From Streptomyces sp. AC1-42W (lineage in GTDB: Bacteria; Actinomycetota; Actinomycetes; Streptomycetales; Streptomycetaceae), in the NCBI RefSeq assembly GCF_003248355.1, contig NZ_QKWY01000002.1, positions 1,736,001 to 1,800,000 on the forward strand: a stretch of 64,000 nt of DNA, in the 5' to 3' direction. This document shows positions 56,013-63,339 of this stretch, piece after piece. Every line of letters starts with the position of its first letter. Within the stretch, counting starts at the first letter, position 1. The position numbers were made by a program, and so were the translations under genes. The notes under the pieces were generated by a model. That model had not been told where the DNA came from and did not search any database. It saw only the letters and a list, made by a program, of their open reading frames with translations.

Positions 56013-56471
56013 ATGGCCACAACACCCACAACAGACACAGCACCCACCACCCCCGCCGCGCCCCGGACCGCAGGCGCCGGGTCCCGCGCGTACCTCGCCG
56101 TCCTCAAGGCGGAGTACCGGCTCTTCCTGCGCGAACCCGGCAACCTGTTCTGGATCGTCGTCTTCCCGACCGTGCTCCTGGTGATCCTCGGCTTCGTCCC
56201 CTCCTTCCGGGAGCACGACGACGGGCTCGGCGGCCGGCGGGTCATCGATCTGTACGTCCCGGTCTCGGTGCTGCTCGCCCTGATCATGGCCGGGCTCCAG
56301 GCGATGCCACCGGTCCTGACCGGCTACCGCGAACGCGGCATCCTGCGCCGCATGTCCACCACCCCGGTACCGCCCGCCGCGCTGCTGGGCGCGCAGATGG
56401 TGCTGCACGGCGCCGCCGCGCTTGTCTCCGCGCTGCTGGTCGTCGCGGTCGGCCGGACCGCCTACCTCTGA
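56013..56471 (+). pseudogene. ABC-2 permease, N-terminal part, truncated by an IS605-type insertion
   Basis: 152 codons encoding a Pro/Thr-rich start (TAPTTPAAPRTAGAG), two membrane segments and the amphipathic loop YRERGILRRMSTTPVPP typical of ABC-2 permeases; it stops at TGA 56469-56471 just where IS sequence begins. A full permease would be about 250 residues. The C-terminal piece (FAMMFTAGVWVPVQAMPEALR) reappears at 60059 on the other side of the mobile DNA, but about 45-50 residues expected between the two parts are missing, so the insertion came with a small deletion. Confidence 0.85.
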
Positions 56472-56492
56472 TCTTGCGCAGTGCTCCGCCCT

Positions 56493-56996
56493 TCAGGGCG
56501 GGGGTGAAGCGCATCCTTGGCCCGGAGCCGCGAAGCGGCGGAGTTCGCTATGGCTCCGGGGTGACGGTCGGATGGGCCGCTTCTGGTTCTCGATGTACTG
56601 CTTGACCACGGTCAGCGGTGGGCCGTCGCAGGAGCCTGCGAAGTAGGAGCCGGACCAGAAGTGTCCGCCCCACAGGTGCCGGCGGACATGGGAGTCGTAC
56701 TCCTTGCGCAGCAGCCGGGCCGAGACGCCCTTGAGGGAGTTGACCAGCCTGGAGAGCTGGACCTTGGGCGGGTAGTGCACGAGAAGGTGCACGTGGTCGT
56801 CCTCGCCGTTGAACTGTTTCAGCTCGGCCTCGAAGTCCGAGCACACCTCACGCATGATCTCTTCGCGCCGCGTCAGCATGGCGTCGGTCATGGCCTTGCG
56901 CCGGTACTTCGTAACGAAAACCAAGTGGACGTGCAGGTTGTAGACGACGTGACGCCCGGTGCGAACGTCCGGATTTGGATTCCATCGTGGTGACAT
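56493..56996 (-). CDS. tnpA: IS200/IS605 family transposase TnpA (Y1 HUH)
   Basis: 167 residues from ATG 56996 (MSPRWNPNPDVRTGRHVVYN). HUH motif DDHVHLLVHYPP, GHFWSGSYF, catalytic Tyr in KQYIENQKRP. Compared with the copy at 5917, which stops at QKRPD, this one reads on for about 28 residues (IRPSPRSHSELRRFAAPGQ and beyond) and stops inside its own left-end hairpin, so the original stop has been lost. Confidence 0.9.
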   Translation of the reverse strand: MSPRWNPNPDVRTGRHVVYNLHVHLVFVTKYRRKAMTDAMLTRREEIMREVCSDFEAELKQFNGEDDHVHLLVHYPPKVQLSRLVNSLKGVSARLLRKEYDSHVRRHLWGGHFWSGSYFAGSCDGPPLTVVKQYIENQKRPIRPSPRSHSELRRFAAPGQGCASPPP

Positions 56997-57020
56997 AAAC
57001 CAAAGGGTATAGTGATCAAC

Positions 57021-58256
57021 ATGCAGCTTCGGTACTCGTTCCGCGTGTACCCGGGCGCCGGTCAGCGCATGGCGTTGGCACGGGCGTTCGGGTGTGCTCG
57101 GGTTGTCTTCAACGACGCGCTTCGCGTCCGCGAGACCGCCCGCGCCGCCGGGCTGCCGTTCGTTCCCTCCGGGGAGCTGTCCAAGCAGCTCACCGCCTCG
57201 AAGAAGACCTCCGAAAGGGCATGGCTCACCGAGGTCTCCTCGGTCGTGTTGCAGCAGTCCCTCCGGGACCTCGACACCGCCTACAAGAACTTCTTCGACG
57301 GCCTCAAGGGTAGGCGCCCCCGCATGGGGGCACCCCGGTTCAGGTCCCGCAAGGACAACCGGCAGTCGATCCGCTTCACCGCGAACGCCGGGTGGAAGAT
57401 CACACCGGGCGGGAAGCTGCGCCTGCCGAAGATCGGCGACGTGGTCGTGAAGTGGTCACGCTCGCTGCCGTCGGTGCCGTCAACGGTGACCGTGGTCAAG
57501 GACGCCGGCGGCCGGTACTTCGCAAGCTTCATCGTGGAGACCGACCCGAACACCGACCTGGACCGGATGCCCGCCACTGACAACGTGGTCGGCATCGACC
57601 TGGGGCTGTCGCACTTCGCGATCCTCTCCGACGGCACGAAGGTCGACAGCCCCCGCTTCCTGCGCCGAGCCGAGAAGCGGCTCAAGAAGGCGCAGCGGAA
57701 CCTCAGCCGCAAGGCCAGGGGATCGAACAACCGGAGCAAGGCCCGCGTCAAGGTCGCCCGCGCCCACGGCCGGGTGGCTGATGCGCGGCGCGAGTTCCAC
57801 CACCAGCTCTCCACCAGGCTGATCCGCGACAGCCAAGCGGTCGCAGTGGAAGACCTGGCGGTCAAGGGACTCGTGCGCACGCGCCTGGCCAAGTCCGTCC
57901 ACGACGCCGGATGGTCGGCGTTCACCACGATGCTGGAGTACAAGGCCGCCAAGTACGGCCGCACCCTCATCCGCATCGGCCGTTTCGAGCCCACGTCCCA
58001 GGTGTGCTCGCAGTGCGGCGTCAAGGACGGCCCCAAGCCGCTGAACGTCCGTGAGTGGACGTGCGGGGCGTGCGGGGCTGTCCTCGACCGGGACATCAAC
58101 GCGGCGGTCAACGTCGCCAAGGCCGCCGGACTGGCGGTATCAGCCTGTCGAGCGCGGGTAGGACCGGGAGCAATCCCGGCGCGGCGCGAAGAAGCAGGAA
58201 CCCACCCGAAGGTGAGCCGAGCATCCGGCAGCCAGGCGGGAATCTCCGTCCTTTAG
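57021..58256 (+). CDS. tnpB: RNA-guided endonuclease TnpB (fourth copy, distinct subtype)
   Basis: 411 residues from ATG 57021 (MQLRYSFRVYPGAGQRMAL); GTG 57012 is an alternative. RuvC residues: Asp in GIDLGLSHFAIL, Glu in AVEDLAVKGL, Asp in DRDINAAVN; zinc ribbon CSQC ... CGAC. The TAG stop (58254-58256) lies in the loop of the right-end hairpin, and the IS1182-type element begins at the very next base, so tnpB is intact but its downstream omegaRNA region is split. Confidence 0.92.
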   Translation: MQLRYSFRVYPGAGQRMALARAFGCARVVFNDALRVRETARAAGLPFVPSGELSKQLTASKKTSERAWLTEVSSVVLQQSLRDLDTAYKNFFDGLKGRRPRMGAPRFRSRKDNRQSIRFTANAGWKITPGGKLRLPKIGDVVVKWSRSLPSVPSTVTVVKDAGGRYFASFIVETDPNTDLDRMPATDNVVGIDLGLSHFAILSDGTKVDSPRFLRRAEKRLKKAQRNLSRKARGSNNRSKARVKVARAHGRVADARREFHHQLSTRLIRDSQAVAVEDLAVKGLVRTRLAKSVHDAGWSAFTTMLEYKAAKYGRTLIRIGRFEPTSQVCSQCGVKDGPKPLNVREWTCGACGAVLDRDINAAVNVAKAAGLAVSACRARVGPGAIPARREEAGTHPKVSRASGSQAGISVL

Positions 58257-58280
58257 GACTCCGTTGGGGAATGCAGAAAC
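58257..58280 (+). repeat. Left terminal inverted repeat of the IS1182-type element
   Basis: 24 bp, exact reverse complement of 60012-60035. Similarity stops just inside. Confidence 0.9.
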
Positions 58281-58323
58281 CGGCGTCGTCGACTCGTTGT
58301 GGTTGGCATGATCGTTCTGTTCG

Positions 58324-60000
58324 TTGGAGCGAGGGGTGGGCTGGGTGTCGTTGGAGTCCCGGGATGACCGTGGGGTGCCGGAGCTGACCGCTCGGGTGGT
58401 GCGGGCGGCGTTCCCGAAGGGCACGCTTGCGGTGCGGGTGCGCGAGGCTCTCGGCTCGCTGTTCGAGGACGGGTCCTTCGCGGAGGCGTTCGCGAAGCGG
58501 GGGCGTCCGGCGGTCTCGCCCGGCGCGCTGGCGCTGGTCTCGGTCCTGCAGTACGCAGAAGGGCTCACCGACCGGCAGGCCGCTGACCAGGTGCGGGCCC
58601 GTATGGACTGGAAGTTCCTCCTCGGCCTGGAACTGGACGACCCCGGGTTCGACTTCTCTGTCCTGAGCGACTTCCGCGTCCGACTGATCGAGCACGGCCT
58701 GGAGGAGAAAGCCCTGGACCTGGTCCTGGAGCGGATCTCCGCGCTTGGGCTGCTGCGGTCGGGGGGCCGTCAGCGCACCGACTCCACCCATGTGCTGGCG
58801 GCGGTGCGGACACTGAACCGGATGGAGTTCGTCGGCGAGACCCTGCGCGCCGCGCTGGAGGCGCTGGCCGTGGCTGCCCCGGACTGGCTGAGCGGGTTGG
58901 TCACCGCCGACTGGGTCAAGCGCTACGGCGCCCGGGTCGACTCCTACCGGTTCCCCAAGGGCGAGAACGTCCGCGCGCAGTGGGCCGAGCAGGTCGGCCG
59001 GGACGGCTTCACCGTCCTTGAGGCCGTCCATGCCCCCGGGGCCCCCTCCTGGCTGCGGCAGATCCCGGCCGTCCAGGTCCTGCGCCGGGCCTGGGTCGAG
59101 CAGTACCACCGCGACAGCGAGGGGGTGCACTGGCGGGAGGGCAAGGACCTCCCGCCGGCCAGACGTCGGCTCTCCTCGCCCTACGACCCCGACGCCCGCT
59201 ACGGCGTGAAGCGGGGATCGGGCTGGTGCGGCTACAAGACCCACCTGAGCGAGACCTGCGAACCCGACGCCCCGCACCTGATCACCCATGTCTGCACCAC
59301 GGACGCCACCGTCGCCGACACCGAGATCACCGAGGCCGTCCACCAGGGCCTGGGACAACGGGAGTTGCTTCCCGACGAACACGACGTGGACGCCGGCTAT
59401 GTCACCGCCGCGCACATCGTCACCGCCCGGGACCAGTACGGGATCGAGCTGGTGGGGCCGGTCGGCCTGGACACCTGCCACGAGAACCATGACGGCGAGC
59501 ACTTCACACAGAGCGCGTTCACCATCGACTGGAACGCCAAGACGGCCGTCTGCCCCCAGGGCAAGGTCAGTGCCAGCTGGTCCGATCAGCGCAAGAGCAG
59601 CGGCACACCCGTCTCGCGGGTGCACTTCACCGCTCAGGACTGCGCGGCCTGTCCGGTGCGGGACAAGTGCACCAGGGCGTCGAACGGCAAGTGGGGCCGA
59701 AGCCTCACCCTGCTGCCCCGCGAGCAGCAGCAGGTTCTCGACCAGCGCCGCCGGGAACAGCGAACCGAGGAGTGGAAGAAGCGGTACGACATCCGGGCCG
59801 GTGTCGAGGGCACGATCTCGCAAGCCGTCCGCCGCACCGGCATCCGCCACACCCGCTACACCGGGCAACGCAAGACCCACCTCGGCAACGTCCTCGCAGC
59901 CACCGCCATCAACATCATCCGACTCGACGCCTGGCTGAACGGCACCCCCCTCGGCCCAACACGCACCTCCCACCTCGCCGCACTCACCCTGACAGCCTGA
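58324..60000 (+). CDS. IS1182 family transposase
   Basis: 558 residues. DDE-type transposase: N-terminal DUF772 domain (GRPAVSPGALALVSVLQYAEGLTDRQAADQV region, in shorter pieces GRPAVSP and LTDRQAADQVRARMDWKFLL), the first Asp in QRTDSTHVLAAVR, a large insert, a zinc-like Cys cluster (CAACPVRDKC) and the final catalytic Glu region YDIRAGVEGTISQAVRR. It looks complete, and with perfect ends and a clear target duplication the insertion seems recent. GTG or ATG starts slightly downstream are possible. Confidence 0.92.
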   Translation: MERGVGWVSLESRDDRGVPELTARVVRAAFPKGTLAVRVREALGSLFEDGSFAEAFAKRGRPAVSPGALALVSVLQYAEGLTDRQAADQVRARMDWKFLLGLELDDPGFDFSVLSDFRVRLIEHGLEEKALDLVLERISALGLLRSGGRQRTDSTHVLAAVRTLNRMEFVGETLRAALEALAVAAPDWLSGLVTADWVKRYGARVDSYRFPKGENVRAQWAEQVGRDGFTVLEAVHAPGAPSWLRQIPAVQVLRRAWVEQYHRDSEGVHWREGKDLPPARRRLSSPYDPDARYGVKRGSGWCGYKTHLSETCEPDAPHLITHVCTTDATVADTEITEAVHQGLGQRELLPDEHDVDAGYVTAAHIVTARDQYGIELVGPVGLDTCHENHDGEHFTQSAFTIDWNAKTAVCPQGKVSASWSDQRKSSGTPVSRVHFTAQDCAACPVRDKCTRASNGKWGRSLTLLPREQQQVLDQRRREQRTEEWKKRYDIRAGVEGTISQAVRRTGIRHTRYTGQRKTHLGNVLAATAINIIRLDAWLNGTPLGPTRTSHLAALTLTA

Positions 60001-60011
60001 CCACCAGCCCC

Positions 60012-60035
60012 GTTTCTGCATTCCCCAACGGAGTC
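60012..60035 (-). repeat. Right terminal inverted repeat of the IS1182-type element
   Basis: 24 bp, exact reverse complement of 58257-58280; ends 12 nt after the transposase stop. Confidence 0.9.
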
Positions 60036-60064
60036 CTTTAGGGCGGAGAGGATGTCAATTCGCG

Positions 60065-60481
60065 ATGATGTTCACCGCGGGCGTCTGGGTGCCGGTCCAG
60101 GCCATGCCCGAGGCGCTCCGCCGCGTCGTCCAGGCCACCCCCTTCGGCGCCGCGTCGCAGGCCCTGGACCAGGCCGTTCGGGGCGGCTGGCCGGGCTGGG
60201 CCCACCTGGGCGCGGTCGCCGCCTGGACGCTCGCCGTGGCCTCCCGGCTCGTCTCGGCGGTCCGCGCCCCGGTCGCTCCCGGCAACGAGACGCTGTCCGC
60301 CCGCGAGCGCGAGGTGCTGACGCTGGTGGCGCGGGGCACCTCCAACCGGGAGATCGCCGCCGAGCTGTTCATCAGCGAGGCCACCGTGAAGACCCATCTC
60401 ACCCATATGTTCGCCAAGTTGGGCGTCAAGGACCGGGCCGCCGCCGTCGCCGCCGGCTACGACCGGGGCATCCTGGGCTGA
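60065..60481 (+). CDS. Chimeric ORF: C-terminus of an ABC-2 permease fused to a LuxR-type DNA-binding domain
   Basis: 138 codons. Residues 1-57 match the end of ABC-2 permeases (MMFTAGVWVPVQAMPEALRR, TPFGAASQALDQAVRG, then part of a last membrane helix). From about residue 58 the sequence is a NarL/LuxR response-regulator tail: VASRLVSAVRAP linker, then LSAREREVLTLVARG, SNREIAAELFISEATVKTHL and KLGVKDRAAAVAAGY. In intact loci ABC ATPase and permease genes are followed by a histidine kinase and this regulator; a deletion has removed the kinase and receiver and joined the reading frames. Whether this ORF is expressed (ATG 60065) is unknown; it is probably a remnant. Confidence 0.8.
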   Translation: MMFTAGVWVPVQAMPEALRRVVQATPFGAASQALDQAVRGGWPGWAHLGAVAAWTLAVASRLVSAVRAPVAPGNETLSAREREVLTLVARGTSNREIAAELFISEATVKTHLTHMFAKLGVKDRAAAVAAGYDRGILG

Positions 60482-60546
60482 GCCGCCCCCCGCCCGGACG
60501 GCCCGCACCCACGTTTCCCCCGGCCCGCCCCCGTCGTTGGCGGGTC

Positions 60547-61776
60547 ATGAATCACGTAGCGAAGAAGGCGGCGGCGCACCGGACCGCCGCACCGGCCGGG
60601 CCGGGGACGCTCGCCGTACTGGTCCTGCTGGCCGTGCTCACGGCGTGCTCGGGCGCCGGCTCGTTCCTGGGCGGGAAGTCCGGGGAGCGGCGGGAGGCGA
60701 TCCGGATCGTCCCCGCCGACCGGGCCGAGGACGTCCGCGCGGACGGGCCGCTGGAGGTGCGGGTGCCGGACGGGCGGCTGGAGAGCGTCCGGGTGCGGCG
60801 GATCGAGGACGCGCGGGAGGAGGAGGTGCCGGGCGGCATCGCCGGGGACGGCCGGTCCTGGGCGCCGGAGAAGGGCACCCGGCTGGCGCTCGCCGCCAAG
60901 TACGCCGTGGACGCGGTGGCGGTGGACGGCGACGGCCACCGCGCGGCCCGGCACACCACCTTCACCACAGCGGTCCCCGGGCACCGCTTCATCGGCTACT
61001 TCAAGCCGGAGAACCGCTCCACGGTCGGTACCGGGATGATCGTGTCGTTCGAGTTCAGCCGCCCGGTGACCCGGCGCGCGGCGGTGGAGCGGGCGATCCG
61101 GGTGACCGCCGATCCGCCGGTGGCCGTCGTGGGGCACTGGTTCGGCCGGAGCAGGCTGGACTTCCGCCCGGCCGCCTACTGGGAGCCGGGCACCGAGGTC
61201 ACGGTGGACATCGGGCTGCGCGACGTGGAGGGCGCGCCGGGGGTGTACGGCAGTCAGGACAAGACCGTGCGGTTCACGGTGGGCCGGGAGCAGATCTCGC
61301 GGGTGGACGTCGCCGCGCACACGATGGAGGTGCGCCGCGACGGGGAGCTGGTCTCCACCCTCCCGGTCACCGCGGGCTCCGATTCCACCCGCACGTACAA
61401 CGGGAGGATGGTGGTCAGCGAGATGCGCGAGGTGACGCGGATGAACGGCGACACGGTCGGCTTCGGCGGCGAGTACGACATCAAGGACGTGCCGCACGCC
61501 ATCCGGCTGACCAGGTCCGGCACGTTCCTGCACGGCAACTACTGGTCCGGTGACGAGGTGTTCGGCTCCACCAACGTCAGCCACGGCTGCATCGGGCTGC
61601 GTGACGTCCGGGGCGGCAGCGGCTCGACCCCGGCCGGCTGGTTCTTCGACCGCACCCTCGTCGGGGACGTGGTCGAGGTCGTCAACTCGGGGGACAGGAC
61701 GGTCGCGCCGGACAACGGCCTGGGCGGCTGGAACCTCACCTGGAACCAGTGGCGGGCGGGCTCCGCCGCGCGCTGA
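60547..61776 (+). CDS. L,D-transpeptidase lipoprotein (Ig-like + YkuD), first of two paralogues
   Basis: 409 residues from ATG 60547. Signal with lipobox (VLTACSG), two Ig-like domains (about residues 50-250; FIGYFKPENRSTVGTGMIV, VVGHWFGRSRLDFRPAAYW), and a C-terminal YkuD catalytic domain with SHGCIGLRD (catalytic Cys, His) and HGNYWSGDEVFGSTNVSHGC context. It makes 3-3 cross-links in peptidoglycan, as in mycobacterial LdtMt2-type enzymes. Tandem with a paralogue 156 nt downstream. Confidence 0.93.
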   Translation: MNHVAKKAAAHRTAAPAGPGTLAVLVLLAVLTACSGAGSFLGGKSGERREAIRIVPADRAEDVRADGPLEVRVPDGRLESVRVRRIEDAREEEVPGGIAGDGRSWAPEKGTRLALAAKYAVDAVAVDGDGHRAARHTTFTTAVPGHRFIGYFKPENRSTVGTGMIVSFEFSRPVTRRAAVERAIRVTADPPVAVVGHWFGRSRLDFRPAAYWEPGTEVTVDIGLRDVEGAPGVYGSQDKTVRFTVGREQISRVDVAAHTMEVRRDGELVSTLPVTAGSDSTRTYNGRMVVSEMREVTRMNGDTVGFGGEYDIKDVPHAIRLTRSGTFLHGNYWSGDEVFGSTNVSHGCIGLRDVRGGSGSTPAGWFFDRTLVGDVVEVVNSGDRTVAPDNGLGGWNLTWNQWRAGSAAR

Positions 61777-61932
61777 CCACTTGGGACGGAACGGTGACAT
61801 TTCCGGGGCGATCTGCCCACAGTCGGTGTGATTATCTCTTTACTGAGCGCGCAGGTGCAGCGCGCGGGGGCGGGAACCCGCGGGTTCCCGGGGCCTTGGC
61901 GGGGCCAGGCCGTGTGAGGGGAGACGACCACA

Positions 61933-63189
61933 TTGAACGGGCAGCCGATATCGGGGACATCGGCCGTGGCGGGCGGCGGACGACGGGTGCGCAGGGCCAC
62001 CGGTCTGCCGGCGCTGGCGATGGGCGCGCTGCTGCTGCTGGTGACGGCGTGCGGCGGGGGCGGCACCGACGCCGGCAAGGCGGGGTCCGCCAAGGCGGGC
62101 GGGGTCGCGGAGCAGGACACCAGCGCCTCGCAGGCCGTGGTGACCGTCGCGCCCGAGGACGGGACCGACGACGTCGCCACCAGCGGCGCGCTGAAGATCA
62201 CGGCGGAGCGGGGGAAGCTGACCACCGTCAAGGTCTCCGACCCCAAGGGCGGCGAGGTCGAGGGCACGATCGCGGCGGACGGCGCGAGCTGGACGCCCGA
62301 GAGGCACCTGGCGGCGGCGACCAAGTACAAGGTCCACGCGGTGGCCAAGGATGCCAAGGGCCGCGAGTCCGCGAAGGACACCACCTTCACCACGCTCGTC
62401 CCCAAGAACACCTTCATCGGCCAGTACACCCCGGAGGACGGCTCGACGGTCGGCGTCGGCATGCCGGTCTCCATCCACTTCACCCGGGGCATCACCGCCC
62501 CCGAGGCCGTCGAGAAGGCCATCAAGGTGACCGCCGAACCGGCCGTCCCGGTCGAGGGCCACTGGTTCGGCAACGACCGCCTGGACTTCCGCCCCGAGAA
62601 GTACTGGGCCGCCGGCACCAAGGTGACCGTCGAGCTCAACCTCGACGGCGTGGAGGGCCGGCCCGGCGTCTACGGCAAGCAGGCCAAGACCGTCTCCTTC
62701 ACCATCGGCCGCAGCCAGGTCAGCACGGTCGACGCCAAGTCGCACCGGATGAAGGTCGTCCGCGACGGCGAGCAGATCAAGGACATCCCGATCTCGGCGG
62801 GCGCCCCGGCCACCACCACGTACAACGGCCAGATGGTCATCAGCGAGAAGCTGCGGGTCACCCGGATGAACGGGGACACCGTCGGCTTCGGCGGCGAGTA
62901 CGACATCAAGGACGTGCCGCACGCGATGCGCCTGTCCACCTCGGGCACCTTCATCCACGGCAACTACTGGGGCGGGCCCGGCGTCTTCGGCAGCGCCAAC
63001 ACCAGCCACGGCTGCGTCGGCCTCCAGGACGTGCGCGGCGGCGGCGACTCGAAGATGCCCGCGGCCTGGTTCTTCGACAACTCGCTCATCGGCGACGTCG
63101 TCGTCGTGGAGAACTCCCAGGACAAGACGATCAGTCCGGACAACGGCCTCAACGGCTGGAACATGAGCTGGTCGGAGTGGACCGCCTGA
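61933..63189 (+). CDS. L,D-transpeptidase lipoprotein, second paralogue
   Basis: 418 residues from TTG 61933 behind GAGGGGAGA; no better start exists upstream of the signal. Lipobox LLVTACGG, linker of Gly/Lys/Ala, two Ig-like domains (FIGQYTPEDGSTVGVGMPV, VEGHWFGNDRLDFRPEKYW) and YkuD domain with TSHGCVGLQD. The two copies are clearly related along their whole length and probably arose by tandem duplication; this one has more Lys and Thr and fewer Arg and Val. The 156-nt gap before it would hold its own promoter. Confidence 0.93.
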   Translation: MNGQPISGTSAVAGGGRRVRRATGLPALAMGALLLLVTACGGGGTDAGKAGSAKAGGVAEQDTSASQAVVTVAPEDGTDDVATSGALKITAERGKLTTVKVSDPKGGEVEGTIAADGASWTPERHLAAATKYKVHAVAKDAKGRESAKDTTFTTLVPKNTFIGQYTPEDGSTVGVGMPVSIHFTRGITAPEAVEKAIKVTAEPAVPVEGHWFGNDRLDFRPEKYWAAGTKVTVELNLDGVEGRPGVYGKQAKTVSFTIGRSQVSTVDAKSHRMKVVRDGEQIKDIPISAGAPATTTYNGQMVISEKLRVTRMNGDTVGFGGEYDIKDVPHAMRLSTSGTFIHGNYWGGPGVFGSANTSHGCVGLQDVRGGGDSKMPAAWFFDNSLIGDVVVVENSQDKTISPDNGLNGWNMSWSEWTA

Positions 63190-63209
63190 CCGGCGCTCCT
63201 GGACCGTAC

Positions 63210-63247
63210 GGCGGGCCCGGCACCGGACACCCGGTGCCGGGCCCGCC
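63210..63247 (+). terminator. Terminator after the second L,D-transpeptidase gene
   Basis: Perfect 17-bp stem (63210-63226 with 63231-63247) and ACAC loop, 21 nt after the stop. Confidence 0.8.
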
Positions 63248-63296
63248 CGCGTCCGCCGCCCCGCCCGCGTCCGCCGCCCCGCCCGCGTCCGCCGCC
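63243..63296. repeat. 18-bp tandem repeat, three exact copies
   Basis: Unit CCGCCCGCGTCCGCCGCC at 63243-63260, 63261-63278 and 63279-63296, plus the start of a fourth. It begins inside the terminator arm and is non-coding. Confidence 0.85.
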
Positions 63297-63339
63297 CCGC
63301 CCGGTGCCGCACGGGTTAGCGCCGGTTAACCTGCCTCCC

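Larger units (their letters stand above)
58257..60035. mobile_element. IS1182-family element nested in the IS605 right-end hairpin
   Basis: 1779 bp with perfect 24-bp terminal inverted repeats (58257-58280 and 60012-60035, beginning GACTCCGTTGGGGAATGCAG). Target duplication CTTTAG (58251-58256 and 60036-60041); if the ends are set one base in, the duplication is CCTTTAGG. Removing element and one copy of the duplication restores a 9-bp stem with TTTA loop. Confidence 0.93.
56472..60058. mobile_element. IS200/IS605-family element (tnpA + tnpB), itself interrupted by an IS1182-type element
   Basis: Left-end hairpin CCGCCC-TTCA-GGGCGG (56486-56501); right end TCAA (60055-60058) after a hairpin split by the second element. 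Divergent tnpA (minus) and tnpB (plus). The left boundary is approximate because the target permease sequence is partly deleted. Without the nested element it is about 1.8 kb. Confidence 0.8.

Noticed and set aside
63243..63296. Repeat array as a possible CRISPR
   Set aside because: The 18-bp units are directly adjacent without spacers, and no cas gene is present.
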